Shown here: piece by piece, positions 41,209 through 49,293 of the stretch
Layout of the letters: every line of letters begins with the position of its first letter
How positions within the stretch are numbered: position 1 is the first letter of the stretch
Assembly: GCA_937895345.1 (NCBI GenBank)
Contig: CALAWP010000073.1
Location: 186,001 to 250,000, forward strand
DNA: 64,000 bases
Origin: an uncultured Paenibacillus sp.
Lineage (GTDB): Bacteria > Bacillota > Bacilli > Paenibacillales > Paenibacillaceae
Reading direction: 5' to 3'
Notes under the pieces: model-generated
Databases searched by the model: none
The model's input: only the letters and a program-made list of their open reading frames with translations
Told to the model about the DNA's origin: nothing
Program-made: the position numbers and the translations under genes

Positions 41209-41670
41209 TTATGAGCCGGAGGCCGGAATTCCCGTTTTTCGGACGAACGGGGCGATATCCGCCTGGAACTGGAGCAAATACGACCGTCGCTGAGCGTCGA
41301 ACACAAGAAGCAGCGGCGGCTTGCTGCGGCAATTGAACAGGAACACGTCGGCGGTTTCGACCTTCACCGAGCCGGCGGTTACCGTTGCGGGCTTAGCCAG
41401 GGGAACGCGGTAGACGTAAGGGCAATCCGCGCCTGCCTGCACCTGGGGGGCCAGTCCGGTGACGGATTGAAGCCATGCCGCTGCGAAAGCTTGAAACTCG
41501 GCGTCGTTCGGCATCGTTTTGACGACTCTGCCCGCCGCAACGTCGAACACTTGCACCGGCTTTACAGAGCCGGCGTCCGCGGGCGGTCCTCCGGCGGCGC
41601 CTGCGGCTTGGCCGAACAGCAGCAAGACGGCGACGGCCGCGAGCAGAGAGACGATCGGTCTGAATGTCAT
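41209..41670 (-). CDS. secreted hypothetical protein, 153 aa
   Basis: A signal peptide (residues 1-26: SLLAAVAVLLLFGQAAGAAG) is followed by a roughly 125-residue domain with two cysteines (DCPYVYRVP; FNCRSK) that might pair. The mature part alternates beta-like stretches (ADVFLFNCRSKPPLLLVFDAQRRSYLLQFQ). AAGGAGAT precedes ATG 41670. I recognise no family. It lies between mtnE and mtnU, divergent from mtnU, and probably is read on into mtnE. Confidence 0.75.
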   Translation of the reverse strand: MTFRPIVSLLAAVAVLLLFGQAAGAAGGPPADAGSVKPVQVFDVAAGRVVKTMPNDAEFQAFAAAWLQSVTGLAPQVQAGADCPYVYRVPLAKPATVTAGSVKVETADVFLFNCRSKPPLLLVFDAQRRSYLLQFQADIAPFVRKTGIPASGS

Positions 41671-41715
41671 CTTCTGTATCTCCTTTGTATGGAATTGTTA
41701 ATTACTTTGCCCATC

Positions 41716-41743
41716 TTGACAGAGAACCATGAGAAGGTATCAT
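41716..41743 (+). promoter_or_regulatory. sigma-A promoter of mtnU
   Basis: TTGACA (41716-41721), a 16-base spacer and TATCAT (41738-41743), 35 bases before the mtnU start. Confidence 0.65.
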
Positions 41744-41777
41744 TAGGGAAAATAAAAAGAGGGAGCGTAAAGAACAT

Positions 41778-42581
41778 ATGACGAAACCGATAACAATTGC
41801 GCTGCTGCAAATGGACATCGACGCCGGCAACCCGGAGGCCAACTTCGCCAAGCTGGAGCGGATGCTGGAGGAGGCTTGCTCGCATTCGCCCAAGCCGGAT
41901 ATCGTGATGTTTCCGGAAATGTGGAATACCGGTTACAGCCTGGTCAACATTAAGGAAATCGCGGACCGGAACGGCGAACGGACGACGGCGATGCTGTCGG
42001 AGGCGAGCCGCCGGCACGGCGTTTATATCATTGGCGGGTCGATCGCGGAGCTGAAAGGCGAAGAGGTATACAATACGACCTATGCGTTCGACCGCGAAGG
42101 CCGGCGTATCTCCGATTACTCCAAAATCCATTTGTTCCGGCTTATGGACGAGGAAAAATATTTGACGGCCGGCGACAAGCCGGGCCGCGTCGAGGTTGAA
42201 GGCTTACAGGCCGGCATGATGATCTGCTACGACATCCGGTTTCCGGAGCTGGCCCGCAAGCTGGCGCTCGGAGGCGCCAAGCTGCTGTTCGTGCCCGCGG
42301 AGTGGCCGCATCCGAGGCTGCATCATTGGCGGACGCTGCTGACGGCCCGGGCGATCGAAAATCAGATGTTCGTCATTGCCTGCAACCGGTCGGGCAAGAG
42401 CGGCGACACAAGCTTCTTCGGCCATTCCGCGGTGATCGACCCGTGGGGCGAGATGGTCGCCGAGGCCGGCGAGGAGGAAACGATCGTATACGCCGAGATC
42501 GATCTGGCGCTGGCCGACGCGGTGCGGGCGAAAATTCCCGTCTTCGAAGACCGCCGTCCCGGCCTGTACGAACAAGCGTAA
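41778..42581 (+). CDS. mtnU: carbon-nitrogen hydrolase, MtnU/YkrU-like omega-amidase
   Basis: A 267-residue nitrilase-superfamily protein. The catalytic triad is visible: Glu in FPEMWNTGYSL, Lys in YSKIHLFR and Cys in MICYDIRFPE. In B. subtilis the orthologue lies next to mtnE and the mtnWXB genes; the likely job is hydrolysis of the ketoglutaramate formed by the glutamine-dependent MtnE. The start ATG 41778 follows GAGGGAG. Transcribed from its own promoter, divergent from the 153-aa gene. Confidence 0.87.
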   Translation: MTKPITIALLQMDIDAGNPEANFAKLERMLEEACSHSPKPDIVMFPEMWNTGYSLVNIKEIADRNGERTTAMLSEASRRHGVYIIGGSIAELKGEEVYNTTYAFDREGRRISDYSKIHLFRLMDEEKYLTAGDKPGRVEVEGLQAGMMICYDIRFPELARKLALGGAKLLFVPAEWPHPRLHHWRTLLTARAIENQMFVIACNRSGKSGDTSFFGHSAVIDPWGEMVAEAGEEETIVYAEIDLALADAVRAKIPVFEDRRPGLYEQA

Positions 42582-42619
42582 GCCGGCGATCGGCCGGATA
42601 TGCGCTTAGCCGTGCGGAT

Positions 42620-43522
42620 TCAGCGGCTGCGGCTGTACGAACTGATCGTCGAATGCAGCGTGTCGATAAATGCGCGCGCCGCTTTGGACAAATAACGGCC
42701 TTTGCGGCTGGCGACGACGAGCGTGCGGGAAGGGCGTGCGGCGAGCGGCACGTAATGCGGCGCGAATTCCGCCGACTTGTGCCTCGTCAGCATTTGGGGA
42801 ACGAAGGCGATGCCCATCCCGCCGGCAACAAGCGACTGAACCGTTTCGATATTGCTGCTCTCAAAGACGATTTGCGGCGTAAAGCCGGACTGCTCGCACA
42901 GCTCGACCGTAATTTGCCGGAAGCCCTGTCCCCGCTTCAAGCCGATAAACGGTTCCTGTGCCAGCTCGCGGATGTCCACCGGTTCGTTCCGCGACGCGAG
43001 AGGATGGCGGGGCGGGACGGCCAGCCATATTTCTTCTTCCATATACGGCTCCCACGAGAGGGAGCTGTCGATGAGCGGCAGCGACAGCAGGCTGAGATCC
43101 GTGCCGCCGCTGGCGGTCAACGCTTCCAGCTTGGCCGTCGTATCCTCGACGAGTACGACTTCGATTTGCGGATATTGCGCGCCGAAGGCGGGAAGGACAA
43201 GCGGCAGCACATGCGAGCCTGTAATCGGCAGCGTGCCGACGACGAGCCGTCCCCGCCTCATTTGGGCCATATCGTCCATTTCCTGCTTCAATTGCTCGAC
43301 GGCGTCGAGGATTGCCTGTGATTTGTCCACAAACACTTGTCCGGCCTGGGTCAGCTCGACCGAGTTGGTCGTTCTTCTGAACAGCATGACGCCAAGCTCC
43401 TGCTCCAGCTTCGACAGCTGCTGGCTGAGGGAAGGCTGGGCGATGTGCAGCTTGTCGGCGGCTCGGGAAAAGTTCTTTTCCTTGGCGATTTGGATGACGT
43501 AATTCAATTGACGCAGCTCCAT
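42620..43522 (-). CDS. LysR family transcriptional regulator
   Basis: A 300-residue LysR regulator: N-terminal winged helix (MELRQLNYVIQIAKEKNFSRAADKLHIAQPSLSQQLSKLE) and a periplasmic-binding-type effector domain from about 90. AGGAGGACC precedes ATG 43522. It is divergent from leuCD, and an AT-rich dyad lies in the 150-base gap, so it probably controls leuCD, perhaps in response to a leucine-pathway intermediate (inference). Confidence 0.9.
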   Translation of the reverse strand: MELRQLNYVIQIAKEKNFSRAADKLHIAQPSLSQQLSKLEQELGVMLFRRTTNSVELTQAGQVFVDKSQAILDAVEQLKQEMDDMAQMRRGRLVVGTLPITGSHVLPLVLPAFGAQYPQIEVVLVEDTTAKLEALTASGGTDLSLLSLPLIDSSLSWEPYMEEEIWLAVPPRHPLASRNEPVDIRELAQEPFIGLKRGQGFRQITVELCEQSGFTPQIVFESSNIETVQSLVAGGMGIAFVPQMLTRHKSAEFAPHYVPLAARPSRTLVVASRKGRYLSKAARAFIDTLHSTISSYSRSR

Positions 43523-43571
43523 GGGATGAGGTCCTCCTAGGTTCATTTCCATCATTTCATAGTTGAAACCT

Positions 43572-43600
43572 ATAGATCTTATAGATATTATATCTTAGAT
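43572..43600. promoter_or_regulatory. AT-rich dyad between lysR and leuC
   Basis: Around 43576-43600 the sequence ATCTTATAGATA...TATCTTAGAT forms an imperfect dyad containing several ATC-N-GAT-like half-sites of the T-N11-A type that LysR proteins bind. It sits in the only gap between the divergent genes. Confidence 0.45.
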
Positions 43601-43671
43601 CAATGAAGAAAGACATGGTATGATACTAGCAACGAATAAGATACCAGCAACGATACGATGGGGTGAGCACA

Positions 43672-45087
43672 ATGACGAAAAAAACGATGTTCGAAAAGAT
43701 TTGGGATAATCACGTCATTTATCAGGAAGAGGGCAAGCCGAGCGTCATTTATATCGACCTGCATCTGGTCCATGAAGTAACGTCTCCGCAGGCGTTCGAA
43801 GGACTTCGTCTGTCGGGCCGCAAGGTGCGCCGTCCGGACTTGACGTTCGCAACGATGGACCATAACGTTCCGACGAAAGACCGCTTCAACATCGCGGATC
43901 CGATCTCCAAGCAGCAAATCGACACGCTTACTCAAAACTGCCAAGACTTCGGCGTCAAGCTGTTCGATCTGAACAACATCGACCAAGGCGTCGTGCACGT
44001 CATGGGTCCCGAGCTGGGCTTGACGCATCCGGGCAAGACGATCGTCTGCGGCGACAGCCATACGTCGACGCACGGCGCGTTCGGCGCCCTGGCGTTCGGC
44101 ATCGGCACGAGCGAGGTGGAGCATGTGCTCGCCACGCAATGTTTGCAGCAATCCAAGGCCAAAACGATGGAAGTCCGCTTCGTCGGCAAGCGCAAGCCGG
44201 GCGTAACGGCGAAGGATATGATTCTCGGCGTTATCGCCAAATACGGCACCGACTTTGCGACGGGCTACGTCATTGAATATACCGGCGAAGCAATCCGGTC
44301 GCTGTCGATGGAGGAGCGCATGACGGTGTGCAACATGTCCATCGAGGCGGGCGCGCGCGCAGGCCTGATCGCGCCGGACGAAACGACGTTCGAATATTTG
44401 CGCGGACGCGAATATGCGCCGGCCGACTTCGAGGCGGCGGTAGCCGAATGGTCCAAGCTGACCACGGACGAAGGCGCGGTATACGACACGGTTGTCGAGT
44501 TCGACGTCGACTCGCTCATTCCGCAAGTGACGTGGGGAACGAGCCCGGGCATGGGTACGGACATTACGTCCCGCGTGCCGGTGCCGTCCGAGCTGCCGAC
44601 GGAAAACGAGCGCAAAGCGGCCGAGAAGGCTTTGGAATATATGGATCTGAAACCGGGCACGCCGATGACCGATATTGCGATCGACTACGTCTTCATCGGT
44701 TCCTGCACGAACGGCCGCATCGAGGACTTGCGCGCGGCCGCCGAAATTGCAAGAGGCTACAAGGTGCACGAAAACGTGACGGCAATCGTGGTGCCGGGTT
44801 CCGGCCGCGTTAAGCTGCAGGCGGAGAAGGAAGGTCTCGACAAAGTGTTCATCGAAGCGGGCTTCGAATGGCGCGACGCAGGCTGCTCCATGTGTCTGGC
44901 GATGAACCCGGACGTGCTGAAGCCGGGCCAGCGCTGCGCGTCGACCTCCAACCGCAACTTCGAAGGACGTCAAGGCCGCGGCGGCAGAACGCATCTCGTA
45001 TCGCCGGCCATGGCGGCGGCGGCGGCCATCAAGGGCCGCTTTACCGACGTGCGCGACTGGGAGATCAAGACGGAAGTGCTGAGCTAG
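43672..45087 (+). CDS. leuC: 3-isopropylmalate dehydratase large subunit
   Basis: 471 residues, aconitase family. 4Fe-4S ligands lie in GSCTNGR and AGCSMCLAMNPD; the HGAFG.LAFGIGTSEVEHVLATQ block is conserved. With LeuD it isomerises 2- to 3-isopropylmalate in leucine synthesis. ATG 43672 fits GATGGGGTGA; a GTG at 43663 lies in that site. leuA and leuB are not in the window. Confidence 0.97.
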   Translation: MTKKTMFEKIWDNHVIYQEEGKPSVIYIDLHLVHEVTSPQAFEGLRLSGRKVRRPDLTFATMDHNVPTKDRFNIADPISKQQIDTLTQNCQDFGVKLFDLNNIDQGVVHVMGPELGLTHPGKTIVCGDSHTSTHGAFGALAFGIGTSEVEHVLATQCLQQSKAKTMEVRFVGKRKPGVTAKDMILGVIAKYGTDFATGYVIEYTGEAIRSLSMEERMTVCNMSIEAGARAGLIAPDETTFEYLRGREYAPADFEAAVAEWSKLTTDEGAVYDTVVEFDVDSLIPQVTWGTSPGMGTDITSRVPVPSELPTENERKAAEKALEYMDLKPGTPMTDIAIDYVFIGSCTNGRIEDLRAAAEIARGYKVHENVTAIVVPGSGRVKLQAEKEGLDKVFIEAGFEWRDAGCSMCLAMNPDVLKPGQRCASTSNRNFEGRQGRGGRTHLVSPAMAAAAAIKGRFTDVRDWEIKTEVLS

Positions 45088-45119
45088 TCTCATAACCGCT
45101 AGAGAGGGGATTCACCGAC

Positions 45120-45725
45120 ATGGAACCATTTAACAAGCTGACTGGAATTGTAGCCCCGGTAGACCGGGTTAACGTAGATACGGACGCCATCATTCCGAAA
45201 CAATTTTTGAAGCGCATCGAGCGCAGCGGCTTCGGCCAGTTTCTGTTCTACGAATGGAGATTTTTCGAGAACGGCGAAGTCAATCCCGACTTCGAACCGA
45301 ACAAGGCGCGCTACCAAGGCGCTTCCGTTCTGATCTCCCGCGCCAACTTCGGCTGCGGCTCGTCCCGCGAGCATGCGCCGTGGGCCATTCTCGACTATGG
45401 CTTCAAGGTCATCATCGCGCCGTCTTTTGCGGACATTTTCTACAACAACTGCTTCAAGAACGGCATTCTGCCGGTCAAGCTGAGCGAGGAGCAAGTGGAG
45501 GAGCTGTTCCAGCGCACGGCGAAGCATGAAGGCTACAAGCTGACGGTCGACCTGGAAAACAAACAAATTACGGACGAGTTCGGCTTGAGCATCGCCTTCG
45601 ATCTTGACGAGCATCGCCGCCAATTTTTGCTGCAAGGGCTGGACGATATCGGCCTGACGCTGCAGCACGAAGCGCAGATCGCCGCTTACGAAGAGAAGCA
45701 TGCGGCGCGCCTCGCCGGCAAATAA
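45120..45725 (+). CDS. leuD: 3-isopropylmalate dehydratase small subunit
   Basis: A 201-residue swivelling-domain subunit; DAIIPKQFLKRI, NFGCGSSREHAPWAILDYGFK and FYNNCFKNGILPV are the family motifs. It lies 32 bases after leuC with GAGGGG before the start. A terminator closes the pair at 45750-45783. Confidence 0.97.
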   Translation: MEPFNKLTGIVAPVDRVNVDTDAIIPKQFLKRIERSGFGQFLFYEWRFFENGEVNPDFEPNKARYQGASVLISRANFGCGSSREHAPWAILDYGFKVIIAPSFADIFYNNCFKNGILPVKLSEEQVEELFQRTAKHEGYKLTVDLENKQITDEFGLSIAFDLDEHRRQFLLQGLDDIGLTLQHEAQIAAYEEKHAARLAGK

Positions 45726-45749
45726 TTTAGATCTGATATGAGCACGCAG

Positions 45750-45783
45750 GGACGCTTTTTCTCCGGAAAAGGCGTCCTTTTTT
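45750..45783 (+). terminator. terminator of leuCD
   Basis: GGACGC (45750-45755) pairs with GCGTCC (45772-45777), TTTTC with GAAAA inside, then six T. Confidence 0.88.
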
Positions 45784-45787
45784 GCAC

Positions 45788-45885
45788 CTATAAGTAAATA
45801 TAAGTTTCACTTTATACCGGGCTTATATGTCAACGCGAAACGTTAGCTGCGCCTCCCATGGACGGCATCAGCCGTTTACGCTTGG
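45788..45885 (+). repeat. dispersed intergenic repeat, copy 2 of 3
   Basis: About 97 bases alignable with copies 1 and 3. The left half has ATATAAG (45798-45804) and CTTATAT (45821-45828) as perfect inverted arms; the right half folds as GCGAAACG...AGC...CAGC.CGTTTACGC. It begins five bases behind the leuCD terminator and ends about 50 bases before the lipoprotein gene. Confidence 0.8.
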
Positions 45886-45937
45886 TCGGCAACATAATCC
45901 GCCGCTTCTCCGTCTGAGTGGAAAAGGGGGGATTCAC

Positions 45938-46717
45938 ATGAAACAGATATGGCGCGCATCGCTGATGCTTACATTGGCGGTTGCGTTGACGGCTTGCGGC
46001 GGCAAGGAGCAGGCGCCCGAAGAAGTACCGCTCGCCGCCAAATCGCTGCGGGAATTGTACCCCGGCGATATGGCGCGCGCGGACGCGATTCAGGTCGTCG
46101 ACGGCGGCACGGGCGAGAGAAAGCTGTATTCCGATATGCAGCAGGTAAGGCTGTGGATCGATTCGGTACAAGACATCGTGCTCGTTCCCGATCCGAATCA
46201 GGAAGACAGGAACGGTTACTTGTACGGGGTCACGCTGTTCGAAGGGGAGGAGAGCCGGATGTCTTTTACGCCGAATTCCGCCGGCGGGCACTACCGCATT
46301 CATAATGAAGAGCTGTCCGCAAGGATTGAAGCTCTGTTTGCAGAAGCGCCTCTCGAGAAGCGGGACAACGAGCATGACGGCATCGAAATAAAGCCGGAGA
46401 ATGATCAATACGGCCGCAGGACTACGGAAATAAAGTTCCGGATCGAGAACAACGGTTCGGAGGAGATTGCCTTCGGGACGGATTATGCCGTAGAGACCCG
46501 GAGCGACGGAAGATGGTTGCCCGTACCGTTCAAGGACAGCGTCGCCTTTCCGGATATCGGGATCATGCTGGGCGCCGGCGACTATTACGAGCTGACGATC
46601 TCCTCGAACCAGCTGAAAAGTACTTGGAAAGAGGGGCGGTATCGCCTCGTCAAATCTTTTTACAGAGACGGCCGCCCCGTCACATTGGCTTCGGAATTCG
46701 CCATAACCGATTCATAA
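45938..46717 (+). CDS. lipoprotein with immunoglobulin-like C-terminal domain
   Basis: 259 residues. A lipoprotein signal ends at about residue 21 (LMLTLAVALTACGG, Cys as lipid attachment). The C-terminal ~100 residues (IEIKPENDQYGRRTTEIKFRIENNGSEEIAFGTDYAVETRSDG.W) match the bacterial Ig-like domain seen in Bacillales lipoproteins. AAAAGGGGGG precedes ATG 45938. Surface role unknown. It is bracketed by repeats 2 and 3, each behind a terminator. Confidence 0.85.
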   Translation: MKQIWRASLMLTLAVALTACGGKEQAPEEVPLAAKSLRELYPGDMARADAIQVVDGGTGERKLYSDMQQVRLWIDSVQDIVLVPDPNQEDRNGYLYGVTLFEGEESRMSFTPNSAGGHYRIHNEELSARIEALFAEAPLEKRDNEHDGIEIKPENDQYGRRTTEIKFRIENNGSEEIAFGTDYAVETRSDGRWLPVPFKDSVAFPDIGIMLGAGDYYELTISSNQLKSTWKEGRYRLVKSFYRDGRPVTLASEFAITDS

Positions 46718-46761
46718 CGGCGGCCGTTCAAGTCCACTGGACAGCCTCGCAACCTCTTAGG

Positions 46762-46784
46762 ACCGCTCGCAAGAGCGGTTTTTT
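46762..46784 (+). terminator. terminator after the lipoprotein gene
   Basis: ACCGCTC-GCAA-GAGCGGT followed by TTTTTT. Confidence 0.88.
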
Positions 46785-46789
46785 CGAAC

Positions 46790-46886
46790 ATATAAGTCCG
46801 TATAAGCTTCACCTTATACGAAACTTATATGTCTACGCGAATCGTAAGCCGCGCCTTTAAAGGACGGCGTCAGCTGTTTACGCTTG
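46790..46886 (+). repeat. dispersed intergenic repeat, copy 3 of 3
   Basis: Best-preserved left half: ATATAAG (46790-46796) and CTTATAT (46824-46830) flank a nested TATAAG...CTTATA. The right half keeps ACGCGAA.CGTAAGC, GCGCCT, AGGACGGC and CAGCTGTTTACGCTTG. It begins six bases behind a terminator and lies about 130 bases before the amidase gene. Bases 46887-47004 between it and the gene show no clear element. Confidence 0.8.
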
Positions 46887-47014
46887 AGTATTCATTAAAA
46901 CGTCCTCATTTTTCCTCTATACGCAACTTTTTCTGACGGCATGCGTCTAACTGTTTGTCTGTGAATGTCGAATGGAAGCATTCGAATCGGGCAAATCAGT
47001 CATCGAGGTGGGAA

Positions 47015-48481
47015 ATGAAGAAAACGCTCTCTATTCTGTTGTTGTTGTCGTTTGCACTCCTGCTGCTTGCGCCGGCGGGACAAGCCGCTCAGGCGACGCC
47101 GAAGCTGTTTCTGGACGGGAATCAGCTGGAAACGGAAATTCCTCCCATCATCCAGAGCGGCTTTACCCTTGTCCCTTTGGCCGTGTTGTCCAGCAATCTG
47201 GGTTATGACGTGAAATGGGACAACGCGGCCAAAAAAGTGACGGTCGGAAAAGACGGAACGGTGATCGAAATGGTCATCGGTCAAAAGGCTGTTCTGGTGA
47301 ACGGCGAGGTTCGGGAAGCCGAAGCGGCGCCGGTTCTAATGAAGGACAGCCTGAAGAAAGACAGAACGATGGTTCCGGTCCGGCTCGTCGGGGAGCTGCT
47401 GGGCCTGCAATTCCAGTGGAACCAGCAGGAAAAGGCCGTCTATATGACCCGTCCCGCGCCGCCGTCCGTACCGGATCCGGGACCGATCGGCGGCGGAACG
47501 GATCCGGCGCAGCCCGCAACGGGGTACATACAAGCCATTACGATGGACGAGCTGTCCGTCATCCACGTCGTGCATGACGGCTCGGGTAAGCCGGACGTGA
47601 AGCTTTACAATCCGATTGTGGAAGGGTCCTCTCATCGGATTGCATTTGATTTTAAAAATACCAAGCTTGCCGACCACCTTCCTCCGAGTGGCACGAACAT
47701 TGTCGTTGAAGACAATGTATTGCTGACCAGCTACAGGTATGCGCAAAACAACGAAACGATGGTTCGCCTTGTCGTCGACGCCGGCGCGGACACGGGGTAT
47801 TATATGACGGAGTCGGAAGGGCTGATCAGCATTGCGCTGATGCCGTCTTCCGAGGTGCCGGCCGTTCCCGAGACGCCGGGCGGCGGGCAGACGGAGGAGC
47901 CGGGCGTTCCGGCAGAGCCGGGTACGCCGGACGACAGCGTGTACGACATCGTCATCGATGCCGGACACGGCGGCACCGACCCCGGAGCTCCGAGCGTGCT
48001 GGCGGGCAAAAACGAAAAGATGTTCAACTTGGCCGTCGCTCTCAAGCTTAAGGCGCTGCTCGATCAGGATCCGCGCATTCGCGTTCATATGACGAGAACG
48101 GACGACACGTACCCTACGTTGAACGATAGGATCGCCTTCGCGGAGCAGGTGAAAGCGGACTTGTTCCTGTCGATTCATGCGAACAGCTTTAAGGACAACC
48201 CGTCCGTCAATGGAACGGAAACGTATTACTACCACGATCACAGCAAGCCGCTGGCCGATATCATTCATAAGCATTTGCTAGAAGCTACCGGCATGAAGGA
48301 TCGTAAAGTGAAGAAAACGGGTTTTAAAGTGATCAAGGATACGACCATGCCCTCCGTACTGATCGAAGCCGGATTTTTGTCCAACGAAGGCGACGCCAAA
48401 AAGCTGTTTACGGAGGAAGTGCAAAACAAGATTGCCGCCAAGCTGGCGGACGGCATTAAGGAATATTTGAATTTGAAGTAG
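47015..48481 (+). CDS. N-acetylmuramoyl-L-alanine amidase with stalk and AMIN domains
   Basis: 488 residues. Signal peptide 1-24; copper-amine-oxidase-like stalk domain about 27-145 (FLDGNQLETEIPPIIQSGFTLVPLAVL; RTMVPVRLVGELLG); AMIN domain about 165-275; Pro/Gly/Glu-rich linker; Amidase_3 from about 308 with zinc motif DAGHGGTDPGA, SIHANSF and a catalytic Glu in SVLIEAGFLSN. It cleaves peptide stems from peptidoglycan outside the cell. ATG 47015 follows GAGGTGG. It lies 18 bases before the GerMN gene. Confidence 0.93.
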   Translation: MKKTLSILLLLSFALLLLAPAGQAAQATPKLFLDGNQLETEIPPIIQSGFTLVPLAVLSSNLGYDVKWDNAAKKVTVGKDGTVIEMVIGQKAVLVNGEVREAEAAPVLMKDSLKKDRTMVPVRLVGELLGLQFQWNQQEKAVYMTRPAPPSVPDPGPIGGGTDPAQPATGYIQAITMDELSVIHVVHDGSGKPDVKLYNPIVEGSSHRIAFDFKNTKLADHLPPSGTNIVVEDNVLLTSYRYAQNNETMVRLVVDAGADTGYYMTESEGLISIALMPSSEVPAVPETPGGGQTEEPGVPAEPGTPDDSVYDIVIDAGHGGTDPGAPSVLAGKNEKMFNLAVALKLKALLDQDPRIRVHMTRTDDTYPTLNDRIAFAEQVKADLFLSIHANSFKDNPSVNGTETYYYHDHSKPLADIIHKHLLEATGMKDRKVKKTGFKVIKDTTMPSVLIEAGFLSNEGDAKKLFTEEVQNKIAAKLADGIKEYLNLK

Positions 48482-48499
48482 AAAGCAGGTGCGGCAAGC

Positions 48500-49147
48500 A
48501 TGAATAGATACGTTAACGGAATTCGAAAGCTGCTTGCTTTCGTCGCATTGGCTTCCGTCATCGCAGGATGCGGAGCCCGACCCGATACCGGCGGCGAGAT
48601 GATTAACGGCGCAGCCGGAGGAAACACCCCGCCGGCTTCCTCAGAAGCGGAAGCGACGCCGGCGCCCGAAAGTGCGATGCCATCCTCGGCGGCGTTCGAA
48701 GGATCGGCAACGCCGACTCCTTCTCCGACGGCGGAAGTGAAGCAGGCGGCCATCTTCGCGTACGGCACGGACCCCGATATGAAATCGCTGACGAAACGGT
48801 CGGTCGCCATCGGCTACACGAGCGAGCTGGAACTGCTCGAGCAGGCGGTGGAATCGCTGCGCGCGGCGGACGGCTCCGAAGGCGACTGGGTGCCGTTATG
48901 GAAAGGCATCGAAATTTTATCGGTGAAGCTCGAAGACAGAGAGGCCGTCATCGACGTTCATGTGCCCGACGAAGCGCGCTCGGGCGCCTCATGGGAGCTG
49001 ATGATGCTGGACGCGCTGAAGGATACGCTGTTCCAGCTGCAATTCGTCGAGTCGATCGAGCTGCTGGTCGACGGGGAAGCCGCGGAAAGCATGATGGGCC
49101 ATATGGAAATCGAGCGTCCGATGACGCGCGGCATCGTGCCTAATTAA
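48500..49147 (+). CDS. GerMN-domain lipoprotein
   Basis: 215 residues. Lipoprotein signal with Cys at about 24 (LASVIAGCGAR), a Pro/Ser/Thr/Glu low-complexity linker (about 35-75), and a GerMN domain (LEQAVESLRAADGSEGDWVPLWKGIEILSVKLEDREAVIDV; QLQFVESIELLVDGE). GerMN proteins occur with sporulation and cell-wall hydrolase functions. It follows the amidase within 18 bases, so the two are probably one operon. Confidence 0.87.
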   Translation: MNRYVNGIRKLLAFVALASVIAGCGARPDTGGEMINGAAGGNTPPASSEAEATPAPESAMPSSAAFEGSATPTPSPTAEVKQAAIFAYGTDPDMKSLTKRSVAIGYTSELELLEQAVESLRAADGSEGDWVPLWKGIEILSVKLEDREAVIDVHVPDEARSGASWELMMLDALKDTLFQLQFVESIELLVDGEAAESMMGHMEIERPMTRGIVPN

Positions 49148-49178
49148 TTGGAAATAGATGAAAGTCATATAGTATAAT
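49148..49178 (+). promoter_or_regulatory. candidate promoter of the SLH gene
   Basis: TATAAT at 49173-49178 with TTGGAA at 49148-49153; the 19-base spacing is long, so the -10 is firmer than the -35. The resulting leader is about 110 bases. Confidence 0.45.
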
Positions 49179-49181
49179 GAT

Positions 49182-49247
49182 AGAGTTGACGGCAACGGCT
49201 TCCTCAATCGGTTATCGTTGGATGCGGAGATGCAGCCGTTCAACTCT
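49182..49247 (+). promoter_or_regulatory. leader hairpin of the SLH gene
   Basis: AGAGTTG (49182-49188) plus AACGGCT (49194-49200) pair with AGCCGTT (49234-49240) plus CAACTCT (49241-49247): a 14-bp stem with a 5-base bulge. No T-run follows; it may stabilise or regulate the mRNA. Confidence 0.55.
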
Positions 49248-49293
49248 GCTATTGTTTTATACCAATCTATAAATTCAAAAGGAGAATGCAGCA

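Noticed and set aside
45788..46886. The two close repeats considered as ends of a composite element carrying the lipoprotein gene.
   Set aside because: They are in direct orientation, no transposase or target duplication is visible, and a third solitary copy sits 45 kb away behind a terminator.
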